Assembly: GCF_918698155.1 (NCBI RefSeq)
Contig: NZ_CAKKLX010000029.1
Coordinates: 1-63,554, forward strand
Direction: 5' to 3'
Length of the DNA stretch: 63,554 nucleotides
DNA from: Roseomonas sp. CECT 9278
GTDB taxonomy: Bacteria; Pseudomonadota; Alphaproteobacteria; Acetobacterales; Acetobacteraceae
Both the position numbers and the translations under genes were made by a program. This document shows positions 29,791 to 39,931 of the stretch, in pieces; positions within the stretch are counted from its first letter, which is position 1; every line of letters starts with the position of its first letter. The notes beneath the pieces were generated by a model, which saw only the letters and a list, made by a program, of their open reading frames with translations, did not search any database and was not told the DNA's origin.

Positions 29791-30905
29791 CGACCGACTG
29801 CGACGTGCTGATCCAGGGTGGCGGCGGCGCCGGTTGCTCGGCGGCGCTGCATCTGGCGCAGCGTGGCGCGCGTGTCATCCTGCTGGAACGCGGCCTGGTC
29901 GGCAGCCAGGCCTCCGGCGTGAACTACGGCGGCGTGCGCCAGCAGGGCCGTCACCCGGCGGAGCTGCCCATCGCGCGCCGGTCGCGCGAGCTTTGGGGTC
30001 GCCTCAAGGAGATCGCCGGCACCGATGCGGAGTTCGTCGTCACCGGCCACCTGAAGCTCGCCCGCAATGACGAGGAGGAGGCGGACCTCCTGGCCTATCT
30101 CGATGTCGCGAAGCTGCACGACCTGCCGCTTCGGATGGTGGGACGCAACGCGATCCACCAGGATTATCCCTGGCTCGGGCCGAAGGTGGTGGCGGGATCC
30201 TTCGCGCCGGAGGACGGGTCGGCCAATCCGCGGCTGCTCTCGCCGGCACTTGCCAATGCGGCGCGTGCGGCGGGCGCCGATATCCGCGAACATGCCGAGG
30301 TGGTCGCGCATGGCCATGACGGCGCGCGCTTCCAGCTGCGGACCGCCGGGGGCGAGGATTTCAGCGCCCCCGTCCTGCTCAACATGGCGGGGTACTGGGG
30401 CGGCCGGGTCGCCGAGGCCTTCGGCGAGCCGGTGCCGGTCGAACCACTGAACCCCAACATGCTGGTGACCGAACCCATCCGCTACTTCATCGAGCCGAAC
30501 CTCGGTGTCGTCGGCGGCAATGTCTATCTGCGCCAGATCCCGCGCGGCAACGTGATCATCGGGGGCGGGCATGGCGAGTCCGATCCGGCGGTGCCGTGGT
30601 CGCGGCCATTGCCCGACACGTCGCTGCGCGCCATGGCGCGCGCGGTGGAGCTGGTTCCCGCCATCGCGGGCACGCAGGTCATCCGAAGCTGGTCGGGGAT
30701 CGACGGGCGCATGCCCGACCGCATCCCGGTGATCGGGCCGAGCCGCACCACGCCGGGCCTGTTCCACGCCTTCGGCTTCTCGGGCCACGGCTTCCAGCTC
30801 GGCCCGGCGATCGGCGCGATCATGGCGGAGCTGGTGCTCGACGGGCGCACCGACATCCCGCTCGAGGCCTTCCGCATCGATCGGTTCGGTGCCGCTTCCG
30901 CGTGA
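29787..30905 (+). CDS. FAD amine dehydrogenase beta subunit (HcnC/OoxB-like, DAO family)
   Basis: A 372-residue member of the D-amino-acid oxidase superfamily and probably the substrate-oxidising subunit of the complex. The FAD motif is QGGGGAGCSAALHLAQRG near residues 10-27. GVNYGGVRQQGR is the active-site-side segment typical of this group, and GFSGHGFQLGPAIG is the C-terminal flavin-binding loop. It oxidises a C-N bond in the substrate, but which amine cannot be read from sequence. Start ATG 29787 overlaps the alpha subunit as ATGA. Confidence 0.9.
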   Translation: MTTDCDVLIQGGGGAGCSAALHLAQRGARVILLERGLVGSQASGVNYGGVRQQGRHPAELPIARRSRELWGRLKEIAGTDAEFVVTGHLKLARNDEEEADLLAYLDVAKLHDLPLRMVGRNAIHQDYPWLGPKVVAGSFAPEDGSANPRLLSPALANAARAAGADIREHAEVVAHGHDGARFQLRTAGGEDFSAPVLLNMAGYWGGRVAEAFGEPVPVEPLNPNMLVTEPIRYFIEPNLGVVGGNVYLRQIPRGNVIIGGGHGESDPAVPWSRPLPDTSLRAMARAVELVPAIAGTQVIRSWSGIDGRMPDRIPVIGPSRTTPGLFHAFGFSGHGFQLGPAIGAIMAELVLDGRTDIPLEAFRIDRFGAASA

Positions 30906-30944
30906 AGGACATTCGCGCGCCGATCGTGTCCACGGAGACTCATC

Positions 30945-31823
30945 ATGGCTGATTCCGCGACGCCGATGCATGTCCGCCCCGGCGTCTTCCTGCGCCGCGA
31001 TCCGGCCGGTGCCGCGGCACCGGTGGTCTTCGACATCCCGCGCAGCGGTGCGGAATACCCGCGCTCCTTCCGTCCCTCCGCGCCCTTTGCCGACGTGCAG
31101 CGATCCATCTCGATGTATGTCGAGGAAGCCTATGCCGGCGTGAGCGAGGCCGGCGCGACCTGGCTCTACGCCAGCTTCCCGAATGTCTTCATCGACCCGA
31201 ACCGCAACGAGCTCGACATCGACCCCGACGCGCTCGATGGCGAATGGCCCGAAGCCTTGCGCCCCGGCGACAAGACCAGGATGGGCATCGGCCTGATCCC
31301 GATGGTCTGCGCCGGCACCACGCGGCTGTATCCCGACAGGTTGCCGGTCGCGGAGGTGCGGGCGCGCCTCGACGACTGCTACTGGCCCTACCATCACGAG
31401 CTCGGTCGCCTGCTCGCGGGCTTCCGCGACAGCCACGGCATCGCGCTGCACATGAGCTGCCATTCGATGCCCGCCATCGCCGCCGCCGGGCAGGCCGATG
31501 CCGGCCAGCGGCGGTCCGACTTCGACCTTGGTGATCGCCATGGCACGACCTGCGGGCCTGCCGTGCGGGACCTGGTCGGCTCCGTCCTCGGCGGCTTCGG
31601 CTACAACGTCACCAACAACAAGCATTTCGTCGGCGCCGAATGCGTCCGCAAGCATGGCGACCCGGCGAATGGCATCCACAGCCTGCAGATCGAGATGAAT
31701 CGCGGCCTGTACATGGATGAGGCCGCGCGCACGCGCAGCGAGGGACTCGCGCGCGTGCGCGGCCACCTGGCGGAGCTCGCGCGGCAGTTGGCGGCCTTCG
31801 CGCGGGCCGCGTCACGCGGGTAG
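30945..31823 (+). CDS. N-formylglutamate amidohydrolase family protein
   Basis: A 292-residue protein of the HutG/FGase family, which hydrolyses N-formyl-L-glutamate to glutamate and formate. Visible motifs are the N-terminal VVFDIPRSGAEYP, FIDPNRNELD, the metal-site segment LHMSCHSM, DFDLGDRHGTTC and IHSLQIEMNR. It is the last gene of the IclR-controlled operon, 39 bases after the beta subunit. With HutF elsewhere in the window it could take formiminoglutamate to glutamate, but its operon place suggests a role in the hydantoinase pathway, perhaps on an N-formyl or N-acyl amino acid (inference). Confidence 0.88.
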   Translation: MADSATPMHVRPGVFLRRDPAGAAAPVVFDIPRSGAEYPRSFRPSAPFADVQRSISMYVEEAYAGVSEAGATWLYASFPNVFIDPNRNELDIDPDALDGEWPEALRPGDKTRMGIGLIPMVCAGTTRLYPDRLPVAEVRARLDDCYWPYHHELGRLLAGFRDSHGIALHMSCHSMPAIAAAGQADAGQRRSDFDLGDRHGTTCGPAVRDLVGSVLGGFGYNVTNNKHFVGAECVRKHGDPANGIHSLQIEMNRGLYMDEAARTRSEGLARVRGHLAELARQLAAFARAASRG

Positions 31824-31978
31824 CGCAGCGCCGCCCGCGAAAGCGCCTCCAGCCTGCCCCGGCATGGCGCCATCCGAGGCAGTGCATGCGCGCGTGCGCG
31901 ACATCCGTCGCATTGACGGCTTGTCAAAGCGCGAGACTCGCTCCCTACTTCCGGAGAATTCTGGGCAGAAGGATCCCG

Positions 31979-33232
31979 ATGGCACGCTACTCGGCCTTCC
32001 GCATCCTGACCGAGGGGCTGCGCGGCAACAGCGGATGGCAGCCGGCCTGGCGCAAGGCGGCGCCGAAGCCGTCCTACGATGTGATCGTCGTCGGCGGAGG
32101 CGGGCACGGCCTGGCGACGGCGTTCTACCTGGCCAGCGTCCATGGCATCACCAACGTGGCGGTGGTCGAGCGCGGCCTGGTCGGGCAAGGCAATACCGGG
32201 CGCAATACCACCATCGTGCGGTCGAACTACCTGCTGCCGGAGAACAACCATTTCTACGAGCACTCGCTCAAGCTCTGGGAAGGGCTGGAGCAGTCGCTCA
32301 ACTACAACGTCATGATGAGCCAGCGCGGCGTCATCAACCTGTTCCACAACGACGCGCAGCGGAACGCGGCGCTGCGCCGCGGCAATTCGATGCGCCTCAA
32401 CGGCATCGATGCGGAACTGCTGGACCGCGAGGGCGTCAGGGCGATGTGCCCGATCGTCGACCTCGACAATGGCCGCTACCCGGTGATGGGCGGGCTGCTG
32501 CAACGCCGCGGCGGCACGGCGCGGCACGACGCGGTCGCCTGGGGCTTCGCCCATGCCGCGGATGCGCGCGGCGTCGACATCATCGAACACTGCGAAGTCA
32601 CCGGCATGATCGTCGAGGGCGGCGCGATCCGGGGCGTGCGCACGAATCGCGGGGAGATCCGCGCGCCCAAGGTCGGCCTCGCGGTGGCGGGATCGACCAG
32701 CACCCTCACCGCCATGGCCGGCTTCGACGTGCCGATCGAGACGCACCTGCTGCAGGCCTTCGTCAGCGAGGCGCTGAAGCCGCTGATCGACTGCGTGGTG
32801 ACCTTCGGCGCAGGGCACTTCTACGTCAGCCAGTCCGACAAGGGCGGGCTGGTCTTCGGCGGTGGTCTGGATGGCTACCCTTCCTACGGCCAGCGCGGCA
32901 CGCTGCCGACCGCCGAGCATGTCTATGCCGCCGGCGTCAGCATGATCCCGGCGCTGGGACGGCTGCGCGGGTTGCGCAGCTGGGCGGGCGTGATGGACAT
33001 GACCCCGGATGGCTCGGCCTATATCTGCAAGACGCCGGTGCAGGGCCTCTATATGACCGCGGGCTGGTGCTACGGCGGCTTCAAGGCGACGCCCGGCTCG
33101 GGCTGGTGCCATGCCTGGACCATCGCGAAGGACGCGCCGCACCGGCTCAATGCCGCGCATACGCTGGATCGTTTCCGCGAGGGCCGCATGCTCGACGAGC
33201 GGGGCAACGGCCCCTTCTTCTGGGCCCAGTAG
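31979..33232 (+). CDS. soxB: Sarcosine oxidase beta subunit SoxB
   Basis: The 417-residue catalytic subunit of heterotetrameric sarcosine oxidase, which oxidises N-methylglycine to glycine and passes the methyl group to tetrahydrofolate. The N-terminal FAD motif is VVGGGGHGLATAFYL (about 36-50), followed by ERGLVGQGNTGRNTTIVRSNY. The segment ARHDAVAWG corresponds to the region whose histidine carries covalent FMN in studied enzymes. The end TAGWCYGGFKATPGSG is typical of SoxB. Start ATG 31979 has GAAGGATC upstream. The 155-base gap before it, with a TTGTCA box at 31921, probably holds the operon promoter. Confidence 0.94.
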   Translation: MARYSAFRILTEGLRGNSGWQPAWRKAAPKPSYDVIVVGGGGHGLATAFYLASVHGITNVAVVERGLVGQGNTGRNTTIVRSNYLLPENNHFYEHSLKLWEGLEQSLNYNVMMSQRGVINLFHNDAQRNAALRRGNSMRLNGIDAELLDREGVRAMCPIVDLDNGRYPVMGGLLQRRGGTARHDAVAWGFAHAADARGVDIIEHCEVTGMIVEGGAIRGVRTNRGEIRAPKVGLAVAGSTSTLTAMAGFDVPIETHLLQAFVSEALKPLIDCVVTFGAGHFYVSQSDKGGLVFGGGLDGYPSYGQRGTLPTAEHVYAAGVSMIPALGRLRGLRSWAGVMDMTPDGSAYICKTPVQGLYMTAGWCYGGFKATPGSGWCHAWTIAKDAPHRLNAAHTLDRFREGRMLDERGNGPFFWAQ

Positions 33233-33233
33233 C

Positions 33234-33509
33234 ATGCTCATGATCCCATGCCCGCATTGCGGCGCGCGCGACGAGGTCGAGTTCACCTATCGCGGCGACG
33301 CGACCGTGGTGCGGCCGGCAGCCGACGCCGGCATCGAGGCGTTCCACGACTACCTGTATCTGCGGCGCAATCCGCGCGGCTGGCAGGTCGAGTGGTGGCA
33401 GCACAATGGCGGCTGCCGCGCCTTCCTCAAGGTGCTGCGCCACACCGTGACGCATGAGGTGCGCGGCGTGGTCACGGCGACCGAGGCGCTGGAGGTCCCG
33501 CCGGCATGA
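33234..33509 (+). CDS. soxD: Sarcosine oxidase delta subunit SoxD
   Basis: A 91-residue zinc-binding subunit with the N-terminal knuckle PCPHCGARDEVEF and a further cysteine in NGGCRAFL. DYLYLRRNPRGWQVEWWQH is the family core. It starts one base after soxB (ATG 33234; a second ATG at 33240 is possible) and its stop overlaps the soxA start as ATGA. The size and the order B-D-A-G match characterised operons. Confidence 0.93.
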   Translation: MLMIPCPHCGARDEVEFTYRGDATVVRPAADAGIEAFHDYLYLRRNPRGWQVEWWQHNGGCRAFLKVLRHTVTHEVRGVVTATEALEVPPA

Positions 33510-36442
33510 CGCAGCGCCATCGCCTCGCGACCGGTGGGCATGTTGACCGCGCGCAGCGTCTCGGCTTCAGCTTCGACGGGCGCCGCCATGAAGGGCATGC
33601 GGGCGATACGCTCGCCTCCGCGCTGCTGGCGAACGGCGTACGGCTGGTGGGGCGATCATTCAAATACCATCGGCCCCGCGGCATTTTTTCGGCGGGCGTC
33701 GAGGAGCCCAATGCGCTCGTCGAACTGCGCAGCGGCGCGCGGCGCGAACCCAATACGCGCGCGACGGTCGCCGAGCTCTTCGAGGGCCTGGCCGCCACCA
33801 GCCAGAACCGCCGCGGGTCGCTGGCCTTCGACTGGATGGCGGTGAACGGGCTGCTCGCGCCGTGGCTCGGCGCGGGCTTCTACTACAAGACCTTCATGTG
33901 GCCTGCCTCCTTCTGGGAACGGGTCTATGAGCCGGCGGTCCGCAAGGCTGCCGGGCTTGGCCGCGCATCGGGCCTGCCCGATCCCGACCACTACGAGGCC
34001 GCGCACGCGCATTGCGACGTGCTGGTGGTCGGCGCCGGCGTGGCGGGGCTGGCGGCGGCTTTGGCGGCAGGGTCGGCAGGTGCGCGGGTGATGCTGCTGG
34101 AGCAGGACTTCCTGCTGGGCGGCGACCTGCTGAACGACCCCGCGCAGGAAGCCTGGCGGAGCACGACCATCGCCGCGCTCGCGGCCATGCCCGGCGTCAC
34201 GATCATGCCGCGCACGATGGCCTTCGGCTTCTATGACGGCAGGGTGATCGGCGCCGTCGAGCAGGTGGCCGACCACCTGCCCGAGCCGCCACCGCATGCG
34301 CCGCGCCAGCGATACTGGACAATCCGCGCGCAGGAGGTCGTGCTCGCCACCGGGGCGCATGAACGGCTGATCGCCTTTCCGGGCAATGACCGGCCAGGCG
34401 TCATGTTGGCGGGCGCGGCGCGGACCTACGCCCGGCGCTATGCGGTGCGGGCCGGCGAGACCGCGGTGCTGTTTGCCACCCACGATGCCGCCTACGACGC
34501 GGCGCTTGCGCTGGCCGAGGCCGGCACGCGCATCGCCGCCATCATCGACCCGCGATCCGACAGCGCGGCGATGCAGCGCGCGCGGGAGGCCGGCTTCACG
34601 GTGCGCGCCGGCAGCGTGGTCACCGGCACCGTCGGTGGCACGGTGCTGCGCGGGGTGGAGATCGGCGCGCTCGGCAGCGGGTCGCGCGGGGATGCGCTGC
34701 CGGCCGACCTGCTGATGATCTCGGGCGGCTGGAATCCGGCGGTGCACCTCGCGAGCATGGCCGGCACGCCGTTGCGCTGGGACGACGCGCTGCGGGCCTT
34801 CCTGCCGGGCGACAGCGCCTGGCAGCGCAGCGCCGGCGCCTGCCGCGGCGTGCATGGCATCGGCGCGGCGGCGCAGGATGGGGCCGCCGAAGGGCGCGCC
34901 GCGGCACGCGCCGCCGGGTTCGCCGCCGCCGCCGCCGCGGTGCCGCTGCCCGAGGGGCCGGCCGCCGACCACCGCCCGTTCGAACTCTGGGAGGTGCAGG
35001 CGCGCGGCAAGGCCTTCGTGGACCTCCAGGACGACGTCACCGCGGACGACATCCGCCTCGCGCATCGCGAGGGCTTCATCCATATCGAGCACGCCAAGCG
35101 CTACACCACCCACGCCATGGGCACCGACCAGGGCAAGGTCGGCGGGCTGGTCGGCGCCGCGGTGCTGGCGGCGGCGCGGGGCGAACCCGTCGCGACGGTC
35201 GGCATGCCGCGCTACCGGCCCTATGCCGCGCCGGTCGCCTGGGGCGCGATGGCGGGCGGGGAGGTCGGCAAGCACTTCCAGCCGGTGCGCCGCACGTCGC
35301 TGCATGGCGAACATGATCGGCTCGGCGCGGTCTGGATGGATGCGGGGCTGTGGAAGCGCCCCGCCTATTATCCGAAAGCCACCGACGCCGATGCCTGGGC
35401 CAGCGTGAAGCGCGAGGCGCACGCGGTGCGCGAACGCGTCGGCGTCTGCGACGTCTCCACCCTCGGCAAGATCGCGGTGGAAGGGCCGGATGCGGCGACC
35501 TTCCTCGATCGCGTCTATGCCAATACCTTCTCGACGCTGGCGATCGGTCGCGCGCGCTACGGGCTGATGCTGCGCGAGGACGGCATCGTCTTCGACGACG
35601 GCACCACCACGCGGCTCGGGCCGGATCGCTTCTTCGTCACCACCACGACGGCGCAGGCCGGGCCGGTGATGCAGCATCTGGAATTCCACCTGGCCAGCGC
35701 CTGGCCCCACCTCGATGTCAGCTTGGCGAGCGTGACCGACCACTGGGCGGCGATGTCGATCGCCGGGCCCAAGGCGCGCGACGTGGTGGCCGCGGTGGTG
35801 CAGGGCATCGATGTCGCGAACGAGGCGTTTCCCTTCATGGCGGTGGCGGATTGCACCGCCGCGGGCGTGCCTGCGCGGCTGTTCCGCATCTCCTTCTCCG
35901 GTGAGCTCGCCTACGAGATCGCCATGCCGGCGGGCTACGCCACGCATGTCTGGCAGGCCGTGCTGGCGGCCGGCGCGCCGCATGGCATCGAGCCCTATGG
36001 CGTCGAGGCGCTCGGCCTGCTGCGGATCGAGAAGGGCCATGTCGCGGGCGCCGAGCTCAATGGGCAGACCACGGCCCATGACCTCGGGCTGGGGCGGATG
36101 CTGAAGAAGAAGGGCGACTTCATCGGGCGCGTGCTGGCGCAGCGCCCGGGGCTGACGGATCCGTCGCGGCCGCACCTGGTCGGCCTGCGCAGCGTCGATC
36201 CCAACCGCCAGATCCGCGCCGGCAGCCACCTTCTGGTGGACGGGCAGGACCAGGGCTGGATCAGCAGCGCCACGCAGTCGGTCGTTGATCCCGGCTGGAT
36301 CGGGCTGGGCATGTTGCGCGACGGCGCGGCGCGCATCGGCCGCGAGATCGTCGCCGCCAATCCGCTGATGGGCGAGGAGGTGCCGGTGAAGGTCGTCACG
36401 CCGCACGGCTATGACGCGGAGAACCTCCGTGTCCGCGCCTGA
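33506..36442 (+). CDS. soxA: Sarcosine oxidase alpha subunit SoxA
   Basis: A 978-residue subunit with three parts. The N-terminal ferredoxin-like domain (SFKYHRPRGIFSAGVEEPN) lacks the cluster cysteines, as is normal. The FAD/NAD-binding domain has VVGAGVAGLAAAL near residue 175. The C-terminal GcvT-like domain, from about 600, binds tetrahydrofolate and includes GVCDVSTLGKIAVEGPDA and GVEALGLLRIEKGH. It channels the imine formed at the beta subunit to folate, yielding 5,10-methylene-tetrahydrofolate. The length is normal. ATGA with soxD; its end is overlapped by soxG. Confidence 0.95.
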   Translation: MTQRHRLATGGHVDRAQRLGFSFDGRRHEGHAGDTLASALLANGVRLVGRSFKYHRPRGIFSAGVEEPNALVELRSGARREPNTRATVAELFEGLAATSQNRRGSLAFDWMAVNGLLAPWLGAGFYYKTFMWPASFWERVYEPAVRKAAGLGRASGLPDPDHYEAAHAHCDVLVVGAGVAGLAAALAAGSAGARVMLLEQDFLLGGDLLNDPAQEAWRSTTIAALAAMPGVTIMPRTMAFGFYDGRVIGAVEQVADHLPEPPPHAPRQRYWTIRAQEVVLATGAHERLIAFPGNDRPGVMLAGAARTYARRYAVRAGETAVLFATHDAAYDAALALAEAGTRIAAIIDPRSDSAAMQRAREAGFTVRAGSVVTGTVGGTVLRGVEIGALGSGSRGDALPADLLMISGGWNPAVHLASMAGTPLRWDDALRAFLPGDSAWQRSAGACRGVHGIGAAAQDGAAEGRAAARAAGFAAAAAAVPLPEGPAADHRPFELWEVQARGKAFVDLQDDVTADDIRLAHREGFIHIEHAKRYTTHAMGTDQGKVGGLVGAAVLAAARGEPVATVGMPRYRPYAAPVAWGAMAGGEVGKHFQPVRRTSLHGEHDRLGAVWMDAGLWKRPAYYPKATDADAWASVKREAHAVRERVGVCDVSTLGKIAVEGPDAATFLDRVYANTFSTLAIGRARYGLMLREDGIVFDDGTTTRLGPDRFFVTTTTAQAGPVMQHLEFHLASAWPHLDVSLASVTDHWAAMSIAGPKARDVVAAVVQGIDVANEAFPFMAVADCTAAGVPARLFRISFSGELAYEIAMPAGYATHVWQAVLAAGAPHGIEPYGVEALGLLRIEKGHVAGAELNGQTTAHDLGLGRMLKKKGDFIGRVLAQRPGLTDPSRPHLVGLRSVDPNRQIRAGSHLLVDGQDQGWISSATQSVVDPGWIGLGMLRDGAARIGREIVAANPLMGEEVPVKVVTPHGYDAENLRVRA

Positions 36443-37019
36443 ACCGACGCATCCCCTGGCGGCCGCGGCGCGCGGCCATCACGGGGCGACCGGCGGCGCC
36501 GCGCTGCACGTGACCTTCCCGGCGCGCGAGATCGTCCAGGTCATGCTGCGGCGCGGCCAGGACAACGCGCTGGCCGCCGCGATGCGCGCCGCCTTCGGGA
36601 TCGACCCGCCAGGACCGGGCGCGACGGCGACGGGCAGCGGCGTCACCGCCATCTGGGTGCAGCCCGGCCAGTGGCTGCTGACGGCACCGCGCAGCAGCGA
36701 AGGCGCGCTGGCGACGCAGGCGGCGCGCGCCTTCGTCGGGCTTGCCGCCGTGGCGGACCAGAGCCATGGGCGCACCACCATCGCCCTGTCCGGTGCGGCG
36801 GCGCGCGAGGTGCTGTCGCGCGGATGCCGGCTCGATCTTCACCAGGCCGCCTTCGGTCCCGGCCGTGCCGCCAACACCCCGATCGCGCAGATCGGCTGCC
36901 TGGTCCACCAGACCGACGCCACGCCATGCTTCGAGCTCACCGTCTTCTCGACGCTGGCAGACCCTTTCCTGCACTGGCTGATCGAGGCCGCGGCGCCCCT
37001 TGGGGTGGACATCGCGTGA
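36429..37019 (+). CDS. soxG: Sarcosine oxidase gamma subunit SoxG
   Basis: A protein of about 196 residues with GcvT-like fold segments (AIWVQPGQWLLTAP, DQSHGRTTIALSGAAAREVLSRGCRLDL and the end CFELTVFSTLADPFLHWL). It completes the heterotetramer. The GTG at 36429 was chosen, overlapping soxA by 14 bases; an ATG at 36411 is the alternative. The stop overlaps the first ABC-transporter gene as GTGA, so transporter and oxidase are one operon. Confidence 0.9.
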   Translation: MSAPEPTHPLAAAARGHHGATGGAALHVTFPAREIVQVMLRRGQDNALAAAMRAAFGIDPPGPGATATGSGVTAIWVQPGQWLLTAPRSSEGALATQAARAFVGLAAVADQSHGRTTIALSGAAAREVLSRGCRLDLHQAAFGPGRAANTPIAQIGCLVHQTDATPCFELTVFSTLADPFLHWLIEAAAPLGVDIA

Positions 37020-38021
37020 GCGCGGCGGCGAGCGTTCCGGACGACGCCGGCACGAGCGCCCCGCTCCTCAGCGTCCGCGACCTCGCGCTGCATATCCCGG
37101 TGCCGCCGCATGTGCTGCGCGCGGTGGACGGGGTCTCCTTCGACCTGCGGCGCGGCGAGACGCTCGGCCTGGTCGGCGAGAGCGGCAGCGGCAAGACGCT
37201 GACCGCGCTGATGCTGATGCGCCTGCTGGAACCGCCGCTCGATTCGCTGCCGCAGGGCCAGGTGATGCTGGACGGCATCGACCTGATGACGTTGAGCGAG
37301 GCGCGCATGTCCGCGCTGCGCGGGCGCACCGTGTCGATGGTGTTCCAGGAACCGATGACGTCGCTGAACCCGGTGATGACGGTGGGGCGGCAGATCGCGG
37401 AACCGCTGATGCGGCATCTGGGCCTGTCGGCACGCGAGGCGGCTGCGCGCGCCGAGGAGATGCTGCGCCTGGTGCATATTCCCGATCCAAGGCGCGTGGC
37501 GGGCGCCTATCCGCACCTGCTCTCCGGCGGGATGCGGCAGCGCGCGATGATCGCCATCGCGCTGGCCTGCCGGCCGGCGGTGCTGGTGGCTGACGAGCCG
37601 ACCACCGCGCTCGACGTCACGGTGCAGGCGCAGATCCTCGAACTGCTCGGCGAATTGCAGCGCGAGATGGGCAGCGCCATCCTGCTCATCACCCACGACC
37701 TCGCGGTGATCGCCGAGACGGCGCACCGCGTCGCCGTCATGTATGCCGGGCGTATCGTCGAGGAAGCACCCGTCGCGCTGCTCTTTGCCGCGCCGCGCCA
37801 TCCCTACACGCGCGGGCTCCTGGCCTCGATTCCGCGGATCGAGCGCGTGCCGGCGGCGACCCTGCCCGAGATCCCGGGCATGGTGCCGGGACCGGCGGAT
37901 CGGCCGGCCGGCTGCGCTTTCACGCCCCGTTGCGCGCGCGCCTTGCCACGCTGCGCCGACGCGGCGCCGCCGCTGGCCGACCTTGCCAGCGGCCATCGCG
38001 TCGCCTGCTGGAATCCCGCCG

Positions 38022-38029
<8 letters not shown>
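37016..38029 (+). CDS. Opp/Dpp ABC transporter ATP-binding protein, D type (system 3)
   Basis: A 337-residue ATPase with Walker A GESGSGKT near residue 54-61, Q-loop [12 protein letters not shown], signature LLSGGMRQR, Walker [16 protein letters not shown]-loop ITHDLAVI and the C-terminal cysteine region GCAFTPRC. The start is GTG 37016, fixed by the GTGA overlap with soxG. The direct coupling to soxG implies that system 3 imports a compound handled by sarcosine oxidase. Confidence 0.92.
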
Positions 38030-38977
<948 letters not shown>

Positions 38978-38981
<4 letters not shown>

Positions 38982-39931
38982 TCGGCTTCATCGCCTGGCG
39001 GCTGCTGCAGGCCATCCCGCTGCTGATCGGCGTGTCGCTGATCGGCTTCGGCCTGATGCACCTGGCCCCGGGTGGGCCGCTGGCGGTCTACACCCTGAAC
39101 CCGACCATCCAGGCGCAGGATATCGAGCGCATCAAGATCATCTTCGGCCTCGATCAGCCGATCCACGTGCAGTACGTCAAATGGGCCAGCGGCCTGGCCT
39201 CCGGCCATTGGGGCTACACCTTCTTCGGCGGCCGGCCGGTGCTCGACGTGATCCTGGAGCGCCTGCCGGCGACGCTGCTGCTGATGGGGTCCGCCCTGTC
39301 GGTGGCGATCGTGCTCGGCCTGTCGATCGGCGTGCTGGGCGCGGTGCGGCGATATTCGGTCTTCGACGTGCTGGCGACCACCGGCGCGCTGTTCGCGCTG
39401 TCCTTCCCGACCTTCTGGTTCGGCCTGATGGCGATCTTTGTCTTCGCCATCGAACTGCGCTGGCTGCCCTCCGGCGGCATGTGGGAGCTAGGGGAGGAAG
39501 GCAACATCCTGTCGCTGCTGCGGCACCTGGTGCTGCCCACCATGGTGCTGGCCCTGGTCATCACGGCGACCTGGAGCCGCTATTCGCGCTCGGCCTTCCT
39601 GGAAGTGATGCAGCAGGACTTCATGCGCACCGCGCGCGCGAAGGGGGAGCCGCCGGCGGCCAGGCTGATGCGCCACGCACTGCCGAACGCCGCCAAGCCG
39701 CTGATCGCGCTGCTCGGCGTCGAGCTGCCCTTCCTGTTCTCCGGCGCGCTGGTGACCGAGACGATCTTCGGCTGGCCGGGCATGGGCCGCCTGTTCGTCG
39801 ATGCGCTGAACATGAAGGAATATCCGGTGCTGATGGGCCTGATGATGTTCACGGCGGTCTTCGTCGTGATCGGCAACCTGCTCGCCGACATCGCGATCGC
39901 CGCCATCGATCCGCGGGTGCGCCTGCGATGA
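38978..39931 (+). CDS. Opp/Dpp ABC transporter permease, B type (system 3)
   Basis: A 317-residue membrane subunit with the N-terminal segment WRLLQAIPLLIGVSLIGFGL and the periplasmic LAPGGPLAVY. The coupling loop is QQDFMRTARAKGEPPAARLMRHALPN and the end motifs are FGWPGMGRLFVDALNMKEYP and IDPRVRLR. ATGA overlaps link it to both neighbours. Confidence 0.93.

Noticed and set aside
29394..31766. Open frame of 790 codons on the minus strand opposite the beta subunit and amidohydrolase
   Set aside because: Antisense shadow of two well-supported genes, with no recognisable motif.
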